Assembly: GCA_030692515.1 (NCBI GenBank)
Contig: JAUXZS010000015.1
Location: 310,001-374,000 of the forward strand
Direction of reading: 5' to 3'
From: Bacteroidota bacterium
GTDB lineage: Bacteria; Bacteroidota; Bacteroidia; B-17B0; Aurantibacillaceae
DNA length: 64,000 nucleotides
Every line of letters begins with the position of its first letter. Position 1 is the first letter of the stretch. The position numbers and the translations under genes were made by a program. Shown one piece after another: positions 57,093 through 64,000 of the stretch. Under the pieces are notes generated by a model. The model made no database searches. It was not told the DNA's origin and was given only the letters and a program-made list of their open reading frames with translations.

Positions 57093-57199
57093 TTTCATTC
57101 CGATAAATACGGTGTTAATACCTTAAAACCTCATTCAGGTTAATACGCTGTTGAAACAGTTTTTTTAGTATTTAACTTTAGTTAATAAAATTATTTGTT
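57093..57199 (+). promoter_or_regulatory. Conserved upstream region of the second giant T9SS gene
   Basis: TTG (57151-57153), 19 nt, TAACTTTA (57173-57180), the same arrangement and octamer as at 49339-49368, within about 107 nt of otherwise similar sequence. Shared blocks include TTTCATTCC, GTGTTAAT and ATTCAGGTTAAT. Confidence 0.6.
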
Positions 57200-60100
57200 A
57201 TGAAAAACAAGCTATCTTTTTTGATTTGTAAGGCGTTATTATTATTGATTTGCACCTCAACTTTTGCTGTTAATGGCAATAGTCCTTTTGATAGTTTTAA
57301 AAATGTTGCTTCACCAACTCAAACAGCTGCCGATCCGGCATTAAAACAAAAAGTAAACCAATGGATGAATCAATCCAAAGTTTTAGGCTTTCAAGAAAAT
57401 AAAGGTCAGGTAATTAGTGATGATGGTAAACCGGCAGACTTCGTTTTATATAAAGCCGAGGCGCCTAATTTAAATATTTGGATAACCAATACAGGTCTCA
57501 CCTATCAATTTTTTAGGAAGGAAGAAGGAGAAGAAAGGGAAAAAGAATATAAGAAAGATCGTTTTGAAAAGTCTGAAGGTAAAAAGGATAGGAAAACAAA
57601 CTGGCATAGAGTAGATATGGTTCTTAAAGGTGCTAACATCAAAAAAGAAAATATTATAACGGAAGGCAATATTACCCAAGGCGAAGTAAATTACTACTTA
57701 GGCCATTGTCCCAACGGAATTTTTAACGCAAAAACATTCACAAAAATAATCATCAAAGAAGTCTATAAAGGGATAGATTGGGTAATATATACATCAAAGG
57801 AAGGCGGTATAAAACATGATTTTATTGTACATCCGCAAGCGGACCCCAACCAAATAAAACTCATATACGAAGGCAACGGAAAGTTTAATATAAAAAACAA
57901 TCAAATTATTTTCGAAAACAAACTAGGCAAAGTTATAGAAGGAAATTTACTTTGCTATCAGGGTGACGAATCAAATGTAGTCCAATCAAACTACGCGGTT
58001 GAAGAAAATGAATCTCCAAAATATTTGGGCGCTGGGAATTTATCTGAAGAACAAGAATCATCAAGCTTTAAGAAAAATAAAAGGAGTATTTTCTCTTATG
58101 AAGTATCTGTTGAGCTTAATGAATATAACAAAAACGAAACACTTATAATTGACCCACAGCTAACTTGGTCCACATTTTTTGGATCAAACAACGCTGATGG
58201 AACGTATGATATAAAATTAGATCCAAGCGGTAATATTTATTTAGTTGGTTATACATCCTCAACAACATTTCCTTTGCAAAACGTTGGTGGTGCTTATAAT
58301 CAGGCAACTTCAACAGGATGGGAAGGGATCATTTTACGTTTTAATAGTTCCATGGCACTAACTTGGTCTACTTATTATGGTGGTAGTAGTATGGAAGAAT
58401 GCCGGTCAATTGCCATAGATGCAAGTGGTAGTATCTACATAACTGGATATACTGCATCAACGAATTTTCCATTACAAAATTTGGCAGGCGCTTATAATCA
58501 AGCAGCCTTAAATGGTAGTGGTGATGCGTTTATTCTTCGTTTTGCGAGTACGGGTGTTCGTACTTGGGCCACTTATTATGGTGGCAATGCTGCCGATTGG
58601 GGAAATTCAATAGCAATTGATGTATCAGGGAATATACATGTTACAGGCCATACACAATCCAACATTTTTCCAACGCAAAATTGGGCAGGTGCTTATAATC
58701 AGGCTGTTTACGGTGGAGGAACCGGAGATGTTTTTATTTTGAGATTTACCAATGCGGGCGTGCGAATATGGGCAACGTATTACGGTGGTAATGGCATAAC
58801 AGGTCAGGAACAGGGTAATTCAATAACTTGTGATCCTGCAGGTAATATTTATGTCGCAGGTCTCGCATCCTCTGCAAATTTTCCAATTCAAAACTGGGCA
58901 GGTGCATATAATCAATCAATTTTAGGGTCTTCTGCTGGTGATGCTTTTATTTTGCGTTTCACAAATGCGGGTGTACGAACTTGGGCAACTTTTTATGGTG
59001 CGAATGCAGGAGTTAGTAGAGCGCATTGCGTAAAAATTGATCCTACAGGAAATATTTATGTAGCAGGCTCTACGGCTGCTTCAAACTTTCCAACCCAAGT
59101 TCTTGCCGGAGCTTACAATCAAACAGTTTTTGGTGGCTCAAGTGACGCGTATATTTTGAAATTTACAAGTAGTGGCGTTCGCACTTGGGCTACATTCTAT
59201 GGTGGCAACGGGGCGGAGTCAATAAGTATGAATGGAGTTGCCGGTAATAATTTGGCTTTTGATAACTGTGGAAACGTATATATGAGTTTTAGAACTTATT
59301 CAACAAACAACTTTACACTAGGAAACGCAAGTTGCGGTTTTTATAGCCCTTCAATAAGTGGTGCTTCTGATCTTTTTTTAGTCAAATTTAATTTATTAAA
59401 CTCGGTTGTTTGGGCTACATATTTTGGAGGCTCTTCTAATGATTGGCGTGAACCATTAACTACTGATAATGCAGGAAATTTATTTTTTGCAGGTGAATGG
59501 AATGCAAGCATTGCTTCTCCGTTAGCAAATCCCGGAGGTGGTGCTTATTATGATGCAACAGCTAATGGTAGTGACGAAATTTTTATTTCGAAATTTATTC
59601 CTGTGCCCCCTACTTACACTCAAACACAAGTTAATCCAACAGCCTGTACATGTAATGGTATTGCAACAATAAGTGTAACTTGTGGTGAAGCTCCTTATAA
59701 TTATTACTGGAGCAATGCGGTTAGTGTTTTAAATACCACGCTTACAACTCATAGCATCTCAGGTTTGTGTCCCGGTGTTTATCAGGTTACTGTAACGAGT
59801 AACTGTAATTATACATATACAACAACATACACCCTAACGGGCGCTGCTTCTACACTCACAGCAAATATCATAACTGTTAATGCAAGTTGTACAAATCCAA
59901 CTGGTAGCGTAACCATTAATAGTGTTACCAACGGCGCACCTAATTATACAATAGCCGAGGGCACCACTACCTTAGCTGCAAACGTAAACGTACCATACAC
60001 TATTTCAGGCGTTATTGTTGGTACACATACATACGTAATTACAAGTTCTAATGGTTGTAGCACAACTTTTACAGCTACTATTTTGCCTGGAGGCACAATG

Positions 60101-62281
60101 CCAAACATTAGCATAGCGCCAACCGCCACTCTTACCTGTTTAACTAATTCATTAATTGTTACAGGCACATCAACAACAAGTGGTGTAAGCTATTCATGGT
60201 CCCCACAAAATGTAATTACTAATACGGCAGTAGTAACAAGTGCTGGCAATTACACTTTAACAGTAACAAATACACTAAGTGGCTGTTCTTCGTCTTCAGT
60301 AATTGCTGTTACGCAAAACACAACTGTACCCAATATTTCCGCAAGCATTAGCGGTACATTAACTTGTTTAACCACAAGTGTAATTTTAACAGGTACATCA
60401 ACAACAGGTGGTGTCACGTATTCATGGCAACCACAAAACGTAAACACCAATACTGCCGTTGCCACAATCGCGGGTAATTATACGTTTTTTGTAAGTGATC
60501 CAAGCAATGGTTGTACCTCAACATCTGTAGTTGCAGTTACTCAAAATATCACGCCTCCTAACTTTACTGCTTTATCAAGTAACAATTTAAACTGTCTACT
60601 GCTTACCGCTAGTCTTACAGCTAGTGGTACAGGCATTGTATTTGTGTGGAATGGTGGCGCTTTAAGTAATGCTGCAAATCCAGCCGTGGTTAGTGTGGTT
60701 GGGTCTTACAGTGTTACTGCTACCGACCTTTCTAATGGCTGTACTTCTTCTTCGGTAACCGCTGTTACACAAAATACAACTGCTCCAAACCTGTCTGCAA
60801 TTTCTTCGGGTAGTTTAAACTGTAACACTACTTCGATTACCTTAACAGGTTCTTCAACAACAAGTGGTGCAACTTATTCTTGGTCGCCACAAAATGTAAC
60901 AACTAACACTGCACTCGCAACAAGTGCTGGCAATTATACGTGTATAGCTATAGATCCTTTAAACGGCTGCACAAATTCAACAATTGTAACAGTAAATTCG
61001 GCACCAATGTTCACCGCTAATGTTTCTGTTTTAAATCAAATTAATTGTTTTGGCAACAATAATGGGGTCATGCAAATAAGTAATTCTGGTGGTAATCCTC
61101 CTTTTATAATCACCAATCTTAATAATAGCAATAACATAAATAATATATTCTCTTTTCCTGTTAATTTGGGTGGTTTATCTGCTGCAAACTATTCTATTCA
61201 AGTTACCGATGCTAATGGCTGCACTCAAATACTTTTTGCAAGCATTAATCAGCCACCTGCACTTAGTATCGGTTTAAATGGCAACGTTTCCATTTGCGAA
61301 GGTCAAGGCACAACAATAACTTCAACTGTTTCTGGTGGCACTGCCCCTTATGCTTTTATGTGGTCACCTTCCGGTGGCAGCACTCCTGTTTTAACTACCA
61401 CGCCAAGTATTAGCACTTCATTTACTGTAACTGTAACCGATAACAATGGTTGTAAAACAACCGCTAATGTTGCTATTATTATTAATCCTAAACCAAACGC
61501 TTCTTTAATTAATAACAAACTCGTTGGCTGCTCCCCTGTGTGTGCTTCATTTAGTCTGTCGCAATCTCAAGGCACCGGTTATTCTTACAACTGGGCATTT
61601 ATTAATAACGCAACGGGCAGTATAACCGCCTCACCACTTTACAATCCCGAACTTTGTTTTAACACTCCAGGTACATATAACGCAAGTTTATTAATTACAA
61701 CGCCAGCTGGATGTACAACAAGTATTAATTATAATACCCTTATAAATGTATACGCTAAACCAAATGCCGATTTTTCAGCTTCACCCGATAAACCGAGTAT
61801 TCTTGAGCCTACAGTTAGTTTTACTAATTTAAGTTCAGGTGCAACCAACTACACTTGGTATAATATAAATACAATATTCTCTAACCAAACCAACCCAACT
61901 TATGTTTTTCAAGATCCGGGTAAGTTTCTAGTAACTCTAATAGCCTACAACGATCAGTGCTCTGATACAATGTCTAAAGTCATTACTATCGAAGATGAGT
62001 TCTTATTCTACATCCCAAACACATTTACACCAAACGATGATAATTTAAACGATTTTTTCTATCCTGTTATACATGGTTACAAGGATGATAACTACAACTT
62101 TATGATTTTTGATCGTTGGGGTGCGCAGATTTTCAGCACCACCGACCCGCGCTCAAAAGGCTGGGATGGTTTTTACAAAAGCGAAATGTGCAAAGATGAT
62201 GTGTATATCTGGAAAATCAATGTAACTACAAATAAAGGTATTGCCAAAGCATTTACAGGTCACGTAACCTTAATGAAGTAA
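57200..62281 (+). CDS. Giant secreted adhesin-like protein with T9SS type B sorting domain, paralogue
   Basis: A 1693-residue protein with the same plan as that at 49386: signal peptide (about 1-24); DUF7948-like domain with GFQENKGQ (about 62-310); SBBP repeats (about 320-800, units such as WATYYGGNAADWGN); Cys-containing strand domains; four 76-residue repeats (about 967-1270); a SprB-like repeat (INCFGNNNGVMQISNSGGN, about 1280); two PKD-like domains (about 1425-1600); type B sorting domain (about 1605-1693, NTFTPNDDNLNDFFYPV). It shares its upstream region and repeat sequence with the first giant gene. Confidence 0.85.
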   Translation: MKNKLSFLICKALLLLICTSTFAVNGNSPFDSFKNVASPTQTAADPALKQKVNQWMNQSKVLGFQENKGQVISDDGKPADFVLYKAEAPNLNIWITNTGLTYQFFRKEEGEEREKEYKKDRFEKSEGKKDRKTNWHRVDMVLKGANIKKENIITEGNITQGEVNYYLGHCPNGIFNAKTFTKIIIKEVYKGIDWVIYTSKEGGIKHDFIVHPQADPNQIKLIYEGNGKFNIKNNQIIFENKLGKVIEGNLLCYQGDESNVVQSNYAVEENESPKYLGAGNLSEEQESSSFKKNKRSIFSYEVSVELNEYNKNETLIIDPQLTWSTFFGSNNADGTYDIKLDPSGNIYLVGYTSSTTFPLQNVGGAYNQATSTGWEGIILRFNSSMALTWSTYYGGSSMEECRSIAIDASGSIYITGYTASTNFPLQNLAGAYNQAALNGSGDAFILRFASTGVRTWATYYGGNAADWGNSIAIDVSGNIHVTGHTQSNIFPTQNWAGAYNQAVYGGGTGDVFILRFTNAGVRIWATYYGGNGITGQEQGNSITCDPAGNIYVAGLASSANFPIQNWAGAYNQSILGSSAGDAFILRFTNAGVRTWATFYGANAGVSRAHCVKIDPTGNIYVAGSTAASNFPTQVLAGAYNQTVFGGSSDAYILKFTSSGVRTWATFYGGNGAESISMNGVAGNNLAFDNCGNVYMSFRTYSTNNFTLGNASCGFYSPSISGASDLFLVKFNLLNSVVWATYFGGSSNDWREPLTTDNAGNLFFAGEWNASIASPLANPGGGAYYDATANGSDEIFISKFIPVPPTYTQTQVNPTACTCNGIATISVTCGEAPYNYYWSNAVSVLNTTLTTHSISGLCPGVYQVTVTSNCNYTYTTTYTLTGAASTLTANIITVNASCTNPTGSVTINSVTNGAPNYTIAEGTTTLAANVNVPYTISGVIVGTHTYVITSSNGCSTTFTATILPGGTMPNISIAPTATLTCLTNSLIVTGTSTTSGVSYSWSPQNVITNTAVVTSAGNYTLTVTNTLSGCSSSSVIAVTQNTTVPNISASISGTLTCLTTSVILTGTSTTGGVTYSWQPQNVNTNTAVATIAGNYTFFVSDPSNGCTSTSVVAVTQNITPPNFTALSSNNLNCLLLTASLTASGTGIVFVWNGGALSNAANPAVVSVVGSYSVTATDLSNGCTSSSVTAVTQNTTAPNLSAISSGSLNCNTTSITLTGSSTTSGATYSWSPQNVTTNTALATSAGNYTCIAIDPLNGCTNSTIVTVNSAPMFTANVSVLNQINCFGNNNGVMQISNSGGNPPFIITNLNNSNNINNIFSFPVNLGGLSAANYSIQVTDANGCTQILFASINQPPALSIGLNGNVSICEGQGTTITSTVSGGTAPYAFMWSPSGGSTPVLTTTPSISTSFTVTVTDNNGCKTTANVAIIINPKPNASLINNKLVGCSPVCASFSLSQSQGTGYSYNWAFINNATGSITASPLYNPELCFNTPGTYNASLLITTPAGCTTSINYNTLINVYAKPNADFSASPDKPSILEPTVSFTNLSSGATNYTWYNINTIFSNQTNPTYVFQDPGKFLVTLIAYNDQCSDTMSKVITIEDEFLFYIPNTFTPNDDNLNDFFYPVIHGYKDDNYNFMIFDRWGAQIFSTTDPRSKGWDGFYKSEMCKDDVYIWKINVTTNKGIAKAFTGHVTLMK
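60101..61010. repeat. Four tandem 76-residue coding repeats, matching those of the first giant gene
   Basis: Units start near 60101, 60329, 60556 and 60784 (spacing about 228 nt). Text such as [11 protein letters not shown] and CSSSSVIAVTQNTTVPNIS is nearly the same as in the repeats at 52251-53172. The third unit is the most diverged. Confidence 0.8.
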
Positions 62282-62414
62282 ATGGGTTTAAACTAAAATA
62301 AAACATTGTCCAATTGGTTTTTAACCAAAGGAACAAGGTTTTATTATTTAATAAGAATGTTGATAAATAAAATGCTGTTTAATAAATTTATAATGGCTCT
62401 GCACCGTTCAAATA

Positions 62415-62648
62415 ATGAGCCTCTCAGATAAACCAAAAGAAATTCATCATTGTCCTGTTTGTCATAGCTCCTGTAATCAAATAACAGAACTATTTACAAC
62501 AATAACTGGCGCCTCTCTAAAAAAGATCAATGGTTTTATCCTCACCATATGTTCCAATTGCGGATTTTGTGAAATAAATAATACAAAAAAAAAGACCCCT
62601 GTAAATAATTTAAATCCATCAGTTAAAAATAAAAATTCATTACAATAA
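62415..62648 (+). CDS. Small zinc-ribbon-like protein
   Basis: A 77-residue cytoplasmic protein with two CxxC pairs, HHCPVCHSSC near the start and CSNCGFC about 30 residues on, as in zinc ribbons. The C-terminal third is Asn/Lys-rich and probably disordered. I do not recognise the family. It follows the second giant gene by 133 nt on the same strand. Confidence 0.6.
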   Translation: MSLSDKPKEIHHCPVCHSSCNQITELFTTITGASLKKINGFILTICSNCGFCEINNTKKKTPVNNLNPSVKNKNSLQ

Positions 62649-62721
62649 CAAAAATAACAGAAGCAATTCTTCTAGTTAATTATTTTATGAAAAAAAATTC
62701 AAAGTAAACCAAATCTGTAAA

Positions 62722-62925
62722 ATGAAACTCTTAATGAAAAATGGCCCTGGAAATTGTCTGAATGTTTACTCTAATTTTGATGGGACCATTACATTAAGTA
62801 ATAACCTTACAAAGGAGAAGATGGATATAAAAATCGATTTTGGGAAAAATTTAGTACGGTATAAATGGGATACAATCGCAATGGGTGAAATGTCATATAA
62901 GGTAATTAATCTCAGCAAATTTTAA
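62722..62925 (+). CDS. Hypothetical protein
   Basis: A 67-residue protein with alternating strands (NCLNVYSNFDGTITLSNN, KMDIKIDFGKNLVRY) and no motif that I recognise. No signal peptide or membrane segment. Its size and composition are plausible for a real small gene, but only the length of the open frame supports it. Confidence 0.4.
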   Translation: MKLLMKNGPGNCLNVYSNFDGTITLSNNLTKEKMDIKIDFGKNLVRYKWDTIAMGEMSYKVINLSKF

Positions 62926-63058
62926 TTGAAAACACTAGGCTACCTAAACAAAATTTTGAAGATGTGTAAGCTCCCCTAGAAACGGTACCAATTGTAATTT
63001 AGTAACTTTAAAAACAATGGATGAAAAACCTATAATGCAGATAATAAACCTTATCAAA

Positions 63059-63085
63059 AGCCTCCGAAAATTCGGGGGCTTTTTT
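63059..63085 (+). terminator. Rho-independent terminator
   Basis: AGCCTCCGA (63059-63067), loop AAAT, and TCGGGGGCT (63072-63080) form a 9-bp stem with one T-G pair, followed by TTTTTT. Confidence 0.85.
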
Positions 63086-63164
63086 ATTTGTGGTCATACC
63101 ATATCCACAACACATATCATCAAGCGAAGGTTAACGTCTGCTTCATGGCTTAAAAACCTGTTCT

Positions 63165-63395
63165 TTGAGTAGTTCTAAAATAATAATAGGTCAGATGTTA
63201 AAACATCAGCGTACTAAATGTGGTTTAACCTTAGAGGAGTTGGCCAAAAAATTAGGCACCGACAGGCATTATGTATGGAAACTCGAAAACGGCAAAATAA
63301 ACATGTCCCTCAATTACCTCGATATGGCATTAAAAAAGTTAAATATTAATCCGGAAAATTTCTTTTTAGAATTCATTAGCAATAACAAACAATAA
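63165..63395 (+). CDS. XRE-family helix-turn-helix regulator
   Basis: A 76-residue single-domain regulator. The HTH core is GLTLEELAKKLGTDRHYVWK (about 20-39) followed by LENGKINMSLNYLDMALKKL, a Cro/C1 pattern. The TTG at 63165 gives the longest sensible N-terminus; ATG 63195 is the alternative and still keeps the domain. TTGTGG...CCACAA arms at 63088-63110 upstream might be an operator. It lies 70 nt before the RteC-like gene, a pairing I associate with Bacteroidota mobile elements. Confidence 0.8.
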   Translation: MSSSKIIIGQMLKHQRTKCGLTLEELAKKLGTDRHYVWKLENGKINMSLNYLDMALKKLNINPENFFLEFISNNKQ

Positions 63396-63465
63396 TTAAA
63401 TCATAAGATACCTCTTCTTCCTCTCTCCGAATACTGAGGGGGTAAGGCTAATCCGATACTTATTT

Positions 63466-64000
63466 ATGGAACAATATGAAAAAATAAATTCCGAGCTCGA
63501 GGAGCAATTATTATTCATCACACAAGAAACCCAATGTTTTATAAAACAATCTGAACTTTCAGTGCCCATTTGTATCAATGCTCTTGATAAAATTAAAAAA
63601 AGAGTGAAAAGCACGCCTTTTAAATCACTCAAAGATGAAATTTTATTCTTTAAGCATCTCAAGCCAAAAATCTCATCCAAATTGATCTATTACGTTCAAA
63701 TATTTAATATCGAAACACGTAAACCATTAGGTACAAATGAGCAGCAAAAGAAATACCTTTCCCGTCAATTAAAAAAACTCAATCACTTTGTTGAAGAAAA
63801 TTTAGAATTTCACCAGTATTATCGAAGCGCTAGTGTTTTTTTAGACGAAAAATATTTTATTCGCGGTAAAGCAGATTTACACTTAATACTAAACAATGGC
63901 TTCTATAATTATGATTCTAATTTCAACACCTCTCACGATCACATGGTTGCTCTCATTATGGCCAATGATAGATTAACAATTTACATTCGTGATGAAATAA
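63466..64000 (+). CDS. RteC-like protein, cut by the window end
   Basis: An open frame from ATG 63466 that runs off the right edge (178 codons visible). Its sequence carries the RteC pattern: YYRSASVFLDEKYFIRGKAD and DLHLILNNGFYNYDSNF, then TSHDHMVALIMANDRLTIYI. RteC regulates excision of the conjugative transposon CTnDOT; relatives are common in Bacteroidota integrative elements and also as strays. The start MEQYEKINSELEEQ fits an intact N-terminus. Function beyond the family link is unknown. Confidence 0.8.
   Translation, partial: MEQYEKINSELEEQLLFITQETQCFIKQSELSVPICINALDKIKKRVKSTPFKSLKDEILFFKHLKPKISSKLIYYVQIFNIETRKPLGTNEQQKKYLSRQLKKLNHFVEENLEFHQYYRSASVFLDEKYFIRGKADLHLILNNGFYNYDSNFNTSHDHMVALIMANDRLTIYIRDEI

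Noticed and set aside
63088-63110. Operator TTGTGG-N11-CCACAA for the XRE gene
   Set aside because: Arms are only 6 bp and the site is isolated; mentioned with the gene but not strong enough to list as a feature.
63466-64000. Evidence for tetracycline resistance or a complete conjugative element
   Set aside because: An RteC-like protein alone does not show resistance or transfer genes; none are visible in the window.
28102-64000. Second copy of the tRNA-Pro 3' end as a right attachment site
   Set aside because: I looked for repeats of GAATCTGGCCACCCCG and saw none in the window, so no island end can be set.

Overview
The window is a strongly AT-rich chromosomal segment of a member of the Bacteroidota. 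Three things support this. (1) There are type IX secretion (T9SS) C-terminal sorting domains of both kinds, together with PorP/SprF and OmpA/PD40 partner proteins. (2) Promoters are of the Bacteroidota type: repeatedly a TTG, 19 nt, then a TAnnTT(T/C)G-like box, with little sign of Shine-Dalgarno sites. (3) There are an IntDOT-like tyrosine recombinase and an RteC-like protein. HemF (oxygen-dependent) and a di-haem peroxidase indicate an oxygen-using organism. I cannot place it below phylum.

Layout, left part (1-28,000): ordinary core genes. NADP isocitrate dehydrogenase; a degenerate low-molecular-weight phosphatase-like protein; RNase R with an overlapping secreted esterase; a cytochrome c peroxidase/outer-membrane protein pair; a complete eight-gene thiamine operon (thiS-C-E2-D-E-G-H-F) under a TPP riboswitch; a MATE exporter; yebC-recJ-MORN-like gene; lnt; an SF2 helicase; hemF with a LysM/periplasmic-binding fusion; guaA. 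Short dispersed palindromic and TIR-bearing repeats lie between these genes, and two palindromes lie inside the hemF reading frame.

Middle part (28,028-36,445): an accessory region that starts at tRNA-Pro(TGG) followed directly by a tyrosine recombinase. It carries a Crp/Fnr regulator, an outer-membrane protein, a DoxX-like protein, a haem lipoprotein, an ECF sigma factor and folE. It ends in a compact operon: two tiny thioredoxin-fold proteins, an unknown Cys-containing exported protein, two DUF2024 proteins with CxFCH motifs, and a MarR regulator with a cysteine-rich tail. The operon promoter has the textbook spacing and is overlapped by two perfect inverted repeats. This is the best candidate in the window for a little-described system.

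Right part (36,446-64,000): surface and secretion biology. Two paralogous beta-propeller-like T9SS cargo proteins flank a LytS/LytTR two-component system with a SpoIIAA-like partner. Then follow a beta-helix protein, a sialidase-like protein, an NTF2-like protein and an alpha/beta hydrolase. Next is a decayed copy of the Crp/Fnr gene from the accessory region. Two giant T9SS type-B adhesin-like proteins (1435 and 1693 aa) enclose a PorP/SprF gene and an OmpA/PD40 gene. The giants share promoter-proximal sequence, domain plan and 76-77-residue repeats. The right edge carries small zinc-ribbon and hypothetical genes, an XRE regulator and the start of an RteC-like protein cut by the window end.

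All calls rest on reading the sequence. No database search was run, so family names come from motif recognition and are graded by the confidences given.
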